DNA from: Flavobacteriales bacterium 34_180_T64
GTDB taxonomy: Bacteria; Bacteroidota; Bacteroidia; Flavobacteriales; Flavobacteriaceae
DNA: 64,000 nucleotides
Reading direction: 5' to 3'
Assembly: GCA_002162765.1 (NCBI GenBank)
Contig: MAAR01000016.1
Coordinates: forward strand, 1 to 64,000
This document shows positions 26,229 through 34,324 of this stretch, piece after piece. The position numbers were made by a program, and so were the translations under genes. Numbering within the stretch: position 1 is the stretch's first letter; the number at the start of each line of letters is the position of its first letter. The notes beneath the pieces are model-generated. The model did not search any database. It worked only from the letters and a program-made list of their open reading frames with translations, and had not been told where the DNA came from.

Positions 26229-27605
26229 ATGAGTAAATACGATATTATTGTTCTTGGAAGTGGTCCTGGAGGCTACGTAACAGCTATTAGAGCATCTCAA
26301 TTAGGTTTTAAAACTGCGATTATAGAAAAGGAAAGTTTAGGTGGTGTGTGTTTAAATTGGGGCTGCATTCCAACGAAAGCACTTTTAAAATCTGCTCAAG
26401 TTTTTGAATACCTAAAACATGCAGAAGACTACGGATTATCAGTTAAAGATGCTGACAAAGATTTTGATGCCGTTGTAAAACGAAGTCGAGGTGTCGCTGA
26501 TGGTATGAGTAAAGGTGTTCAGTTTTTAATGAAGAAAAACAAGATCGACGTTATTGAAGGTTTCGGGACATTGAAAGCGGGAAAGAAAATTGAAGTCGAC
26601 GGAAAAGAATACAGTGCTGACCATATTATAATTGCTACTGGTGCGCGTTCAAGAGAATTGCCAAGTTTGCCACAAGACGGCAAAAAAGTTATTGGATATA
26701 GAGAAGCTATGACGTTACCTAAGCAACCAAAAAGTATGATCGTAGTTGGATCGGGAGCTATAGGTGTTGAGTTTGCTTATTTTTATAATTCTATGGGAAC
26801 TGACGTTACTGTGGTAGAGTTTTTACCAAATGCGGTGCCTCTTGAAGATATAGATGTATCTAAACAATTAGAAAGAAGCTTCAAGAAAAGCGGCATAAAA
26901 ATAATGACTTCAGCAGAAGTGACTAGTGTAGATACATCTGGGAAAGGCGTAAAAGCAACTGTCAAAACTAAAAAAGGTGAAGAAGTTTTAGAAGCTGATA
27001 TTATCTTATCTGCTGTTGGAATAAAATCAAATATTGAAAATATTGGTCTAGAAAATGTAGGAATTGCAGTAGACAGAGATAAAATATTAGTAAATGATTA
27101 TTACCAAACAAATATTCCAGGTTACTATGCCATTGGAGATGTAACTCCAGGACAAGCATTGGCTCACGTGGCCTCTGCAGAAGGAATTTTATGTGTTGAA
27201 AAAATTGCTGGACAGCATGTTGAAGCATTGGATTATGGTAATATTCCAGGATGTACCTATTGTTCTCCTGAAATTGCTTCCGTTGGTTTAACTGAAAAAC
27301 AAGCTAAAGAGCAAGGATTAGATATAAAAGTTGGGAAGTTTCCTTTCTCGGCGTCAGGAAAAGCAAGTGCTTCAGGTAACAAGGATGGTTTTGTAAAAGT
27401 TATTTTTGATGCTAAATATGGTGAATGGCTAGGCTGTCATATGATTGGTGCAGGTGTCACAGATATGATTGCTGAGGCTGTTTTAGGTCGTAAATTAGAG
27501 ACTACAGGACATGAAGTTTTAAAAGCTGTGCATCCACATCCTACAATGAGTGAAGCTGTGATGGAAGCTGTTGCTGATGCTTATGGTGAAGTGATTCATT
27601 TATAA
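26229..27605 (+). CDS. lpdA: Dihydrolipoyl dehydrogenase
   Basis: This 458-residue FAD enzyme is the E3 component of 2-oxoacid dehydrogenase complexes. The N-terminus holds the FAD motif GSGPGGYVTA (10-19), the redox disulfide C41-C46 in GGVCLNWGCIP, an NAD-binding GSGAIGVEF, an AIGDV block, and the C-terminal HPHPTMSEA histidine-glutamate pair. It is transcribed alone and followed by a strong terminator. Other E1/E2 subunits are not in the window. Confidence 0.95.
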   Translation: MSKYDIIVLGSGPGGYVTAIRASQLGFKTAIIEKESLGGVCLNWGCIPTKALLKSAQVFEYLKHAEDYGLSVKDADKDFDAVVKRSRGVADGMSKGVQFLMKKNKIDVIEGFGTLKAGKKIEVDGKEYSADHIIIATGARSRELPSLPQDGKKVIGYREAMTLPKQPKSMIVVGSGAIGVEFAYFYNSMGTDVTVVEFLPNAVPLEDIDVSKQLERSFKKSGIKIMTSAEVTSVDTSGKGVKATVKTKKGEEVLEADIILSAVGIKSNIENIGLENVGIAVDRDKILVNDYYQTNIPGYYAIGDVTPGQALAHVASAEGILCVEKIAGQHVEALDYGNIPGCTYCSPEIASVGLTEKQAKEQGLDIKVGKFPFSASGKASASGNKDGFVKVIFDAKYGEWLGCHMIGAGVTDMIAEAVLGRKLETTGHEVLKAVHPHPTMSEAVMEAVADAYGEVIHL

Positions 27606-27663
27606 AATGAAACGTTATCGTTTATCTCTTACGTAAGCTTCTAAATAATAATAATAATAATAC

Positions 27664-27694
27664 AAAAAGTTCCGATGAAAATCGGAACTTTTTT
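27664..27694 (+). terminator. lpdA terminator
   Basis: AAGTTCCGAT (27667-27676) pairs with ATCGGAACTT (27681-27690) around GAAA, followed by a T-run. It lies about 60 bp after the lpdA stop. Confidence 0.9.
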
Positions 27695-27698
27695 GTAA

Positions 27699-27775
27699 TG
27701 TCATTCTGAACATAGTGAAGAATCCTTTTTTAATAATGAGATTCTTCATTTCGCAAAAGCTTATTCAGAATGACA
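27699..27775. repeat. Dispersed inverted-repeat element, copy 2
   Basis: TGTCATTCTGAA (27699-27710) and TTCAGAATGACA (27764-27775) form a perfect 12-bp inverted repeat with a 53-bp centre. The centre carries GAGATTCTTCATTT, shared with copy 1. The right end touches the aroQ stop codon. Confidence 0.8.
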
Positions 27776-28192
27776 CTACAAAAAACTTTGAATGGCAAGC
27801 TCATAGCTTTGTAACCCAAAACCAATAATCACGCCTTTAGCATTTGGTGAAACATAAGATACATGCCTAAAGTCTTCGCGTGAAAATGTATTTGAAATAT
27901 GAACTTCAATAACAGGCGTCTCAATAGCGCTAACTGCATCACCAATACCTATAGACGTATGTGTATAAGCGGCCGCATTTAAAATTACACCATCATAATT
28001 AAAACCAACTTCATGTAATTTATCAATCAGCTCGCCTTCTATATTGGATTGAAAATAATCAATAGTAAAATGAGTATACTTTGCTTTTATTTCATCTAAA
28101 AACTCAGTAAATGACAAACTCCCATAGATATTAGGCTCTCGCTTTCCTAATAGATTAAGGTTTGGCCCGTTGATTATAATCAATTTCTTCAT
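27776..28192 (-). CDS. aroQ: Type II 3-dehydroquinate dehydratase
   Basis: This 138-residue protein matches the type II enzyme that converts 3-dehydroquinate to 3-dehydroshikimate. INGPNLNLLGKREPNIYG is at residues 7-24 with catalytic Arg and Tyr, NAAAYTHTSIG in the centre, and EVHISNTFSREDFRH near the end, where the histidine acts. It is dodecameric in the family. A TACATTTA box on the minus strand (28197-28204) ends 4 nt before its ATG. Confidence 0.96.
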   Translation of the reverse strand: MKKLIIINGPNLNLLGKREPNIYGSLSFTEFLDEIKAKYTHFTIDYFQSNIEGELIDKLHEVGFNYDGVILNAAAYTHTSIGIGDAVSAIETPVIEVHISNTFSREDFRHVSYVSPNAKGVIIGFGLQSYELAIQSFL

Positions 28193-28196
28193 AACG

Positions 28197-28204
28197 TAAA
28201 TGTA
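28197..28204 (-). promoter_or_regulatory. Possible -7 box directly before aroQ
   Basis: TACATTTA on the minus strand resembles TAnnTTTG and ends 4 nt before the ATG at 28192, as at DUF1572, rlmD and PrsW genes. No -33 TTG is seen at the expected spacing. Confidence 0.35.
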
Positions 28205-28221
28205 TTAAAAAATAAGGCATA

Positions 28222-28253
28222 AAAAAACCGAAGCCATAAGCTTCGGTTTTCAA
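28222..28253 (-). terminator. Terminator of the first small outer-membrane barrel gene
   Basis: CCGAAGC (28229-28235) pairs with GCTTCGG (28241-28247) across CATAA, flanked by A- and T-runs. On the minus strand it follows the 28270 gene by about 20 bp. Confidence 0.85.
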
Positions 28254-28269
28254 TATTATAATCAACTTT

Positions 28270-28860
28270 TTAGTTGAATTTGTAAGTAATACCAAAGTTA
28301 ATATCTGAAAGATCTAAATTGAATGCAATGTTATTTGCAGCTTCAGCTCCATCGAAATCAGCTTTTGCACTTGTATAAGATAAAGCTCCAATTGAAGCTC
28401 TTAACGCGATACAGTTAGATACGAAATAGTTTAAACCTGGAGCTACAGCAAATCCGAATGCATTTACTTTAGATTCAGTTCCTCCATTTGGTTCTACTTT
28501 AGCTGTTGCATAAGAAACTCCAGCTCCTAATGTAAAAGAAAATTCATTTGATGGTGTAAAAAAGTAAGTTGCTCCTAAACCACCTCCAAACATAGACGTT
28601 TTAGTTTCAGCAGTGTCTTCTCCTGTTCCAACTAATAAGTTTAATTCAAGTGCAATATTTTCACTGATGAAATATCCAACAGCTGGAGAGAATGTAAAAT
28701 CGTTACTCTTAGCATCTCCTTGTTTAAAACTATTGAACCCAACAGTTCCACTTGCGTAGATATCTCCTTTAGCAAAACTTCCTGTTTTGTTTTCATCTTG
28801 TGCATTAGCACTTGTTAATCCGAATACTGCAACCGCAGCAATAAGTAATACTTTTTTCAT
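28270..28860 (-). CDS. Small outer-membrane beta-barrel protein (paralogue 1)
   Basis: This 196-residue protein has a signal peptide MKKVLLIAAVAVFGLTSANAQ with a cut after NAQ. Alternating strands follow (GDIYASGTVGFNSF, FSPAVGYFISENIALELNLLVG, SFTLGAGVSYATAKVEP) and a terminal aromatic strand ending FGITYKFN. This matches the OmpA-like/OMP_b-brl family of 8-stranded barrels. The gene is one of three similar tandem genes, each with its own terminator. Function unknown. Confidence 0.85.
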   Translation of the reverse strand: MKKVLLIAAVAVFGLTSANAQDENKTGSFAKGDIYASGTVGFNSFKQGDAKSNDFTFSPAVGYFISENIALELNLLVGTGEDTAETKTSMFGGGLGATYFFTPSNEFSFTLGAGVSYATAKVEPNGGTESKVNAFGFAVAPGLNYFVSNCIALRASIGALSYTSAKADFDGAEAANNIAFNLDLSDINFGITYKFN

Positions 28861-28989
28861 AATAGATTTGTTTAAATTGTTTTAAATTTCAGCTGGCGAA
28901 AGTATATTTAAGTTATCAATCCTGCAAGAAATTTCTTCACAATTTATAGGAATATTCCTATGTCAATAGAGCTCAGGCTATTACACACA

Positions 28990-29020
28990 AAAAAAGGGAA
29001 GCCATGGCTTCCCTTTCTAT
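28990..29020 (-). terminator. Terminator of the second small barrel gene
   Basis: A perfect 24-nt palindrome AAAGGGAAGCCATGGCTTCCCTTT occupies 28993-29016, preceded by an A-run. It follows the 29037 gene by about 20 bp on the minus strand. Confidence 0.85.
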
Positions 29021-29036
29021 TTAATATTTAAATATT

Positions 29037-29654
29037 CTAGAATCTCCTATTCACACCAAACCAAACATTCTTAAGGTCGACCCCTATGCCAAAATCATTA
29101 CGAGCTTCAGCATCATCAAAATCTGCCTTTACGCTACTATATCTTAAGGCTCCAACTGAAAGGTTCATTGACCAATCATCATTAAGAAAATAATTCCCAC
29201 CTATGGATAATTCAGCACTAAACCCACTTTCTTTAAAATCACTAGATTTAAAATCTGTGCTTTCATAATTTACATGCAAACCAGTATAAGGGCTAAATCG
29301 CTTTTCGGGCATACAGTAATAGTAGGCAAATGGGCCTGCCATGAATGTATTTTGTTCTTGTGTACTATTTGAAGAACCACCGAACTCCATTGTACTGGAC
29401 ATGTAGCCAAACTCAGCACCAATCGCCAAATTAGGAGTTACAAAATTTGCAACTCTTGGCATAATAGCAAAACTATTGTCCTTGTCTTCATCTTGAGTTG
29501 ATGAACTGTAATTAATTGATCCACTTAATAACCAATCGCCTTTTTGCCAGCCTTGAGTAAAATCGTCAGCACCAATAACTGCAGGAATATCTTGTGCATT
29601 AACACTCGTAAATCCAAACATTGCAATTGCAACAAATAAAATAATTTTTTTCAT
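29037..29654 (-). CDS. Small outer-membrane beta-barrel protein (paralogue 2)
   Basis: This 205-residue protein has a signal peptide MKKIILFVAIAMFGFTSVNAQ, then strands (WLLSGSINYSSSTQ, AIMPRVANFVTPNLAIGAEFGYMSS, FMAGPFAYYYCMPEKRFSPYTGLHVNYES) and a final VWFGVNRRF. The segments LSVGALRYSSVKADFDDAEARN and ASIGALSYTSAKADFDGAEAAN of its neighbour match closely, so they are paralogues with 30-40% similarity by eye. Its function is unknown. Confidence 0.84.
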   Translation of the reverse strand: MKKIILFVAIAMFGFTSVNAQDIPAVIGADDFTQGWQKGDWLLSGSINYSSSTQDEDKDNSFAIMPRVANFVTPNLAIGAEFGYMSSTMEFGGSSNSTQEQNTFMAGPFAYYYCMPEKRFSPYTGLHVNYESTDFKSSDFKESGFSAELSIGGNYFLNDDWSMNLSVGALRYSSVKADFDDAEARNDFGIGVDLKNVWFGVNRRF

Positions 29655-29813
29655 AATATATAGATTTTAAGAATTGATTACCACCAAGCTATATACTTTT
29701 TGAATAGCAATTAGTGCCCTAATACGCTTATTATCAACAGGTTTATTAACAATGTCTTACTAAATGCCAATGGATCCAAGTTTAGCTCTAAGAAATATTT
29801 TACGATTTAGCAC

Positions 29814-29844
29814 AAAAAAAAGGCAACCAATGGCTGCCTTTTTG
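29814..29844 (-). terminator. Terminator of the third small barrel gene
   Basis: AAAGGCAACC (29818-29827) pairs with GGCTGCCTTT around AAT with one mismatch, flanked by A- and T-runs. It lies about 20 bp past the stop of the 29862 gene. Confidence 0.8.
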
Positions 29845-29861
29845 ACTGTTTTGTTTTCTAA

Positions 29862-30410
29862 TTAGTTGAAGAAATATCCAACAGAAATTTGAAAAACATT
29901 ATTCTTTAAATCTCCTTCATCCTCTTCTGCAATATTACCTAATCCTAAGTTATAACGCGCGGCAAAATTTAATCCGCTTTCCATTTCATACGCTAAACCA
30001 AGACCTGCACTAAAATCCGTACTTTTAAATGAATCTTTAACATCAGTACCTTCAAAATCAGCAGACATTAAAAATCCTATTTGCGGTCCAGCTTCTAAAC
30101 TAAAACCATCAGCAACTTCATATTTTGCCATAATTGGCACATTAATATAATCGAGTTTCAAATCGAAACCTCCCTCACTAGCACCTTGAGAAGAATATAC
30201 AATCTCAGGTTGTACAGAAAATTTATCAGATACTCCAATATTTGCAACACCTCCTACGTGAAATGAAGTTGTGCTTTCAATACCGTCTGTATCATCACCA
30301 CCCAAGGTAGCAAAATTAACACCGGCTTTCGCTCCAAACTTTACTTCTTGAGCATTGGCATTTGAAAATCCGAAAACTGCAACTACAGCTACTAAAAATA
30401 ATTTTTTCAT
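29862..30410 (-). CDS. Porin-family outer-membrane beta-barrel protein (paralogue 3)
   Basis: This 182-residue protein has a signal peptide MKKLFLVAVVAVFGFSNANAQ. The mature start EVKFGAKAGVNFATLGG is the OMP_b-brl_2 (PF13568-type) signature, and the strands continue to FQISVGYFFN. LDYINVPIMAKYEVADGFSLEAGPQIGFL is conserved in this family. It differs more from the other two genes than they do from each other, but shares orientation and layout. Divergent from xerD. Confidence 0.87.
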   Translation of the reverse strand: MKKLFLVAVVAVFGFSNANAQEVKFGAKAGVNFATLGGDDTDGIESTTSFHVGGVANIGVSDKFSVQPEIVYSSQGASEGGFDLKLDYINVPIMAKYEVADGFSLEAGPQIGFLMSADFEGTDVKDSFKSTDFSAGLGLAYEMESGLNFAARYNLGLGNIAEEDEGDLKNNVFQISVGYFFN

Positions 30411-30620
30411 AATTTATAAGTTTTTAAAATTGATTGATACAAACTAAACACTTTTTTTTGGATTAATGAAGCCTCTTTAAGGACTTATTAACATTTTAAT
30501 TAACATTAATTTATAACACTTTGATTAATAGCTTTTTATGTATTAACTTATTAACAATTTAGACGCAATATACGTCAAAATACGTATATAATTGGCTCTA
30601 ATTAATCAAATTAATAGTGT

Positions 30621-30628
30621 TATTTTTA
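30621..30628 (+). promoter_or_regulatory. Possible -7 box directly before xerD
   Basis: TATTTTTA lies 5 nt before the ATG at 30634, so transcription might start at or beside the start codon. A TTG at 30592-30594 is 26 nt upstream, longer than the usual 17-23 spacing. Confidence 0.35.
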
Positions 30629-30633
30629 CAAAG

Positions 30634-31530
30634 ATGAAATGGCAAAACGCACTAAAAGACTACAAACACTATCTCAAAATTGAACGTGGTTTATCTCAGA
30701 ACTCAATAGACAATTATGAGTATGACATCCTTAAGCTGATTAAATATTTAGAAAACCATGAAATTAGTGTATCTCCTACTGTTATAACTCATGACACCTT
30801 ACAACCTTTTATATACGAATTAGCAAAAACTATTAATGCCAGATCACAATCACGATTAATATCTGGGCTCCGTAGTTTTTTTAGTTATTTAGTATTTGAA
30901 GATTATCGAACTACAAATCCACTAGATCATATTGAATCGCCAAAAACCGGGCGTAAACTACCAGACACGCTTAGTCTTGAAGAAATAGATACACTTATTT
31001 CGGCAATTGACCTATCCAAACCACAGGGACAACGCAATAAAGCCATTTTAGAAACCTTATATAGTTGTGGATTACGTGTTAGTGAATTAACCCATTTAAA
31101 GCTATCCGATTTATTTTTTGATGAAGGCTTTATAAAAGTGACAGGAAAAGGCGATAAACAGCGATTTGTACCCATTGGAAGCAATACTCAAAAGTATATC
31201 AATATATACCTTAAGGAGATTCGATCACATATAAATGTTCATCCAGAATTTAGAGACACCTTATTCCTAAATCGCAGAGGGAAACAACTTACTAGAGCAA
31301 TGATTTTTACAATTATAAAACAACTAGCGATTAAAATTGACTTACAAAAAAATATATCACCTCACACCTTTAGACATTCATTTGCCACGCATTTATTGGA
31401 AAACGGGGCTGATTTAAGAGCCATACAGATGATGTTAGGCCATGAAAGCATTACGACTACAGAAATATATATGCATGTAGACAGAAGTCACTTAAAAGAC
31501 GTCTTAATGGCATATCATCCTAGAAAATGA
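30634..31530 (+). CDS. xerD: Tyrosine recombinase XerD
   Basis: I start at ATG 30634 (MKWQNALKDYKHYLKIERG), giving 298 residues. An upstream TTG frame adds residues without family support. The catalytic residues are R148 (SCGLRVSEL), K172 (GKGDKQRF), H244 and R247 (SPHTFRHSF), H270 (LGHESITTTE) and Y279 (EIYMH). XerD with XerC resolves chromosome dimers at dif. It may work alone in some Bacteroidota. No dif site is recognised in the window. A TATTTTTA box ends 5 nt before the start. Confidence 0.93.
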   Translation: MKWQNALKDYKHYLKIERGLSQNSIDNYEYDILKLIKYLENHEISVSPTVITHDTLQPFIYELAKTINARSQSRLISGLRSFFSYLVFEDYRTTNPLDHIESPKTGRKLPDTLSLEEIDTLISAIDLSKPQGQRNKAILETLYSCGLRVSELTHLKLSDLFFDEGFIKVTGKGDKQRFVPIGSNTQKYINIYLKEIRSHINVHPEFRDTLFLNRRGKQLTRAMIFTIIKQLAIKIDLQKNISPHTFRHSFATHLLENGADLRAIQMMLGHESITTTEIYMHVDRSHLKDVLMAYHPRK

Positions 31531-31554
31531 AGCTATCAGAAGAGAATGAAAATA

Positions 31555-31634
31555 CGTCATTCTGAATTTATTTCAGAATCTCAATAAACAGATTGACAAT
31601 ACTAATGAGAAACTGAAACTAGTTCAGTTTGACG
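31555..31634. repeat. Dispersed inverted-repeat element, copy 3
   Basis: The 29-nt arm 31555-31583 starts CGTCATTCTGAATTTATTTC and ends AGAATCTCA. Read in reverse complement, 31606-31634 starts CGTCAAACTGAACTAGTTTC and ends AGTTTCTCA, so the arms match imperfectly, with paired changes in the CATTCTG region. Each arm also contains its own small inverted repeat (TTCTGAA and TTCAGAA). It lies between the convergent xerD and rny genes. Confidence 0.8.
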
Positions 31635-31668
31635 AAAAATTTACTTTTCAGACAGTCTTTTCATATAT

Positions 31669-33246
31669 TTATTTAGCAATGTTTACGGCTCTTGTTTCTC
31701 GTATTACCGTCACTTTTACCTGACCAGGATAGGTCATATCTGTTTGTATTTTTTGAGAAATCTCAAATGATAAATTAGCAGCTTGCTCATCAGAAACACG
31801 TTCACTTTCAACCATAACTCTTAATTCTCGTCCAGCTTGAATAGCATATGCTTTATTCACTCCATTGAATCCAAAAGCAACATCTTCCAGATCTTTCAAT
31901 CGCTGTATGTATGAATCTAAAACTTGTCGTCGTGCTCCAGGGCGTGCTCCAGATATAGCATCACAAACCTGTACAATTGGAGATAGCAATGAGGTCATTT
32001 CAACTTCATCATGGTGCGCCCCTATTGCATTACATACTTCCGGTTTCTCACCATGCTTCTCTGCCCATTGCATTCCTAAAATAGCGTGTGGCGTTTCCAT
32101 ATCTGCCTCAGAATCTGGCACTTTACCAATATCATGTAATAATCCAGCGCGTTTAGCAAGTTTCGGATTTAATCCGAGTTCAGCGGCCATAACACCACAA
32201 AGTTTTGCGACTTCACGTGAATGTTGCAATAAATTTTGACCATACGACGAACGATATTTCATTCGTCCTACCATTTTAATAAGCTCAGGATGCAAACCAT
32301 GAATTCCTAAATCGATTACTGTACGCTTTCCAACTTCAATAATTTCCTGTTCTATTTGCTTTTGAGTTTTCTTAACTATTTCTTCAATTCTAGCAGGATG
32401 AATTCTTCCATCCGTTACTAATTTATGAAGTGACAATCTCGCTATCTCTCGTCTCACTGAATCAAAGCAAGATAAAATTATAGCTTCAGGTGTATCATCA
32501 ACAATAATTTCTACACCTGTAGCAGCCTCAATAGCTCTAATATTTCGTCCTTCTCTACCAATGATTCGACCTTTTACGTCATCAGATTCAATATTGAAAA
32601 CAGATACACAATTATCGATTGCCTCTTCCGTACCAATGCGTTGAATCGTATTAATTATTATTTTTTTCGCTTCTTGCTGTGCTGTTAATTTGGCTTCTTC
32701 TATATGATCTTGAACAAATGCCATGGCATCTGCCTTTGCCTCATTTTTAAGAGATTCAACCAATTGCGCTTTTGCATCTTCTGCGGATAAACTTGAAATG
32801 ACTTCTAATTGTTGAATTTGGTTTTTATGCGCTTTTTCAACTTCTTCTTTTTTCTTTTCAAGAAATTCTAATCGAAAATCATAGTCTTTAATTTTCTTTT
32901 CAATATCCTGATTGATTTTTTTAGCCTTAGAAAGTTCATTCGAGGTTTGAGATTCTTTATCACGCGTTCTCTTCTCAGCTTCCGCCATTTTCTTATCGCG
33001 AGAAAGAATTACTTTTTCGTGTTCCGATTTTAATTCAATAAATTTTTCTTTTGCTTGAAGAATTTTATCTTTCTTTATTGATTCTCCCTCGTTTTTCGCA
33101 TTTTTTAAAATCGAATTCGATTCATTTTTAGCGCTTTTAATAAGCTTAGAAGCATTGTTCTTCTCTAAAGTTTTTGCAATTATATATCCAAGTATTATGC
33201 CTAATACTACGCCTCCAACAATTAATAAAATTGTATTCGTTTCCAT
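31669..33246 (-). CDS. rny: Ribonuclease Y
   Basis: This 525-residue protein has an N-terminal transmembrane anchor (about 6-24), a long charged coiled coil (about 30-175), a KH-type RNA-binding domain with [13 protein letters not shown] (about 233-245), and an HD domain with LLHDIGK and HHDEV. It is a membrane-anchored endoribonuclease that initiates mRNA decay. The gene follows zapA and a structured RNA on the same strand. A KH-HD order and length near 520 are typical. Confidence 0.96.
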   Translation of the reverse strand: METNTILLIVGGVVLGIILGYIIAKTLEKNNASKLIKSAKNESNSILKNAKNEGESIKKDKILQAKEKFIELKSEHEKVILSRDKKMAEAEKRTRDKESQTSNELSKAKKINQDIEKKIKDYDFRLEFLEKKKEEVEKAHKNQIQQLEVISSLSAEDAKAQLVESLKNEAKADAMAFVQDHIEEAKLTAQQEAKKIIINTIQRIGTEEAIDNCVSVFNIESDDVKGRIIGREGRNIRAIEAATGVEIIVDDTPEAIILSCFDSVRREIARLSLHKLVTDGRIHPARIEEIVKKTQKQIEQEIIEVGKRTVIDLGIHGLHPELIKMVGRMKYRSSYGQNLLQHSREVAKLCGVMAAELGLNPKLAKRAGLLHDIGKVPDSEADMETPHAILGMQWAEKHGEKPEVCNAIGAHHDEVEMTSLLSPIVQVCDAISGARPGARRQVLDSYIQRLKDLEDVAFGFNGVNKAYAIQAGRELRVMVESERVSDEQAANLSFEISQKIQTDMTYPGQVKVTVIRETRAVNIAK

Positions 33247-33269
33247 GTTTAGTTAGTTTATGTATGTGT

Positions 33270-33440
33270 AAAAAAAAAGCCTACATCAGCTTATCGATTT
33301 TGTATAAACTCCTTAAAACAAGTTTAGGGCTAACAAACTGATCAAAAATCTGCTCAAGGCAGCACGGTTTTACAGTTTAAACTCACCCTTTTTAAAGAAA
33401 TAACGTTGAGTTTATCAAAAATAACAACTAATGTAGGCAG
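33270..33440 (-). ncRNA. ssrS: 6S RNA (6S-Flavo-like)
   Basis: Between zapA and rny on the minus strand is a 160-nt RNA closed by an 11-bp terminal stem: GCCTACATTAG (33428-33438) and CTGATGTAGGC (33279-33289), one G-U pair, directly followed by a T-run (33270-33278). Inside it, ATAAACTC and GAGTTTAT (33408-33415 with 33304-33311) pair perfectly. A large, little-paired bubble follows, then a smaller stem (AGGG...CCCT, AAACTG...CAGTTT) and a hairpin CTGC-CTTGA-GCAG. A long rod with a central bubble, terminator tail and zapA neighbour fit 6S RNA, which holds RNA polymerase holoenzyme. Flavobacterial 6S is divergent, so the assignment rests on structure and context. Confidence 0.75.
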
Positions 33441-33464
33441 TAACCTAATATATTTAAAAGAACG

Positions 33465-33758
33465 TTAAGAATTGGAATGCGCCTGTAAAAGTTCATCTAA
33501 GGCAACTAACCTATTTTGAACATCTTCATTAACATATTCTTTATCTATTGATTTTTGTTCTACTTGAGATGCAAATTGCAAAGCACACATGGCCAATACA
33601 TCTTGTTTATCTCGTACAGAATAATTTTGCTCAAACTGACTTATCATAGCTTCTATCTTCTTAGCTGCTTTTCGTAGTCCTTCTTCCTGGCTCGGTGCTA
33701 TGGTTAAAGGATATACTCTATTAGCTATAGATAACTTTATTTTAAGCTGTTCTGCCAT
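33465..33758 (-). CDS. zapA: Cell division protein ZapA
   Basis: This 97-residue protein starts with the strand-helix pattern KIKLSIANRVYPLTIAPSQEEGLRKAAKKIEAMI, characteristic of ZapA, followed by a C-terminal coiled coil. ZapA crosslinks FtsZ protofilaments. In flavobacteria it lies between a ZapB-like coiled-coil gene (17 bp upstream) and rny, with 6S RNA between zapA and rny here. The cluster may be transcribed from one promoter upstream of the ZapB-like gene. Confidence 0.9.
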   Translation of the reverse strand: MAEQLKIKLSIANRVYPLTIAPSQEEGLRKAAKKIEAMISQFEQNYSVRDKQDVLAMCALQFASQVEQKSIDKEYVNEDVQNRLVALDELLQAHSNS

Positions 33759-33775
33759 GAAATAATCTAATTTCG

Positions 33776-34066
33776 TTATTCAGATATTTGTTCAATACAA
33801 TGATCAATATCTCTAATTAACGTGTTTATTTTGAGCTTTGTTTCTCTATTGTTTTCATCACTGCCAAGCATTGAATTTGCCATTTTGAGTGCATCATATT
33901 TCTCAATCCAAGAAGTCATTTCCTCCTGTTGCAGAATACTTTTTTGCTGTTGTATTGCCAAATCTTCCGAAAGTTTAGTATTCGTTTGCTTCAAAACTTC
34001 AAGTTGATGCAAAACTTTACTGATTTTATTCTCTAAAGAATCTACAATATCTTCAATTTTACTCAT
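33776..34066 (-). CDS. ZapB-like coiled-coil protein
   Basis: The 96-residue protein is a continuous coiled coil with heptads visible across about 1-60 (IEDIVDSLENKISKVLHQLEVLKQ and on) and a helical C-terminal tail. It lies immediately upstream of zapA, so it is probably the flavobacterial counterpart of ZapB, a partner of ZapA. No enzymatic motif is present. The assignment to cell division is by position only. Confidence 0.72.
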   Translation of the reverse strand: MSKIEDIVDSLENKISKVLHQLEVLKQTNTKLSEDLAIQQQKSILQQEEMTSWIEKYDALKMANSMLGSDENNRETKLKINTLIRDIDHCIEQISE

Positions 34067-34090
34067 TTACAAATTTCAATACTGAAGTAA

Positions 34091-34121
34091 CAAAGTTAAC
34101 ATACCAAAACAATAATTACAA
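34091..34121 (-). promoter_or_regulatory. Promoter of the zapB-like/zapA operon
   Basis: On the minus strand, TTG (34119-34121) is followed after 20 nt by TAACTTTG (34091-34098). Transcription would start near 34085, about 19 nt before the ATG at 34066. Box and spacing are nearly identical to those of the pyrR promoter. Confidence 0.6.
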
Positions 34122-34264
34122 TTGTTTTCCAATAAATTTTAAAATATCTTACTTCTTCGTTCTTTAGTTTCTATAAAAAAGAGGAAGCCACTATTTTATT
34201 TTCAAGATTACTAAGCATCATTTCAATAATTATGTTTATTTGTACAAATGAAACTCATATTGAA

Positions 34265-34295
34265 TTGTTTTAGTATAGAATATTTTCTATATTTA
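34265..34295 (+). promoter_or_regulatory. Promoter of the M23 peptidase gene
   Basis: TTG (34265-34267) is followed after 20 nt by TATATTTA (34288-34295), close to TAnnTTTG. Transcription would start near 34301, about 25-30 nt before the ATG. Confidence 0.5.
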
Positions 34296-34324
34296 TACCA
34301 AATCGAAATTTCTGCGTTATACTA

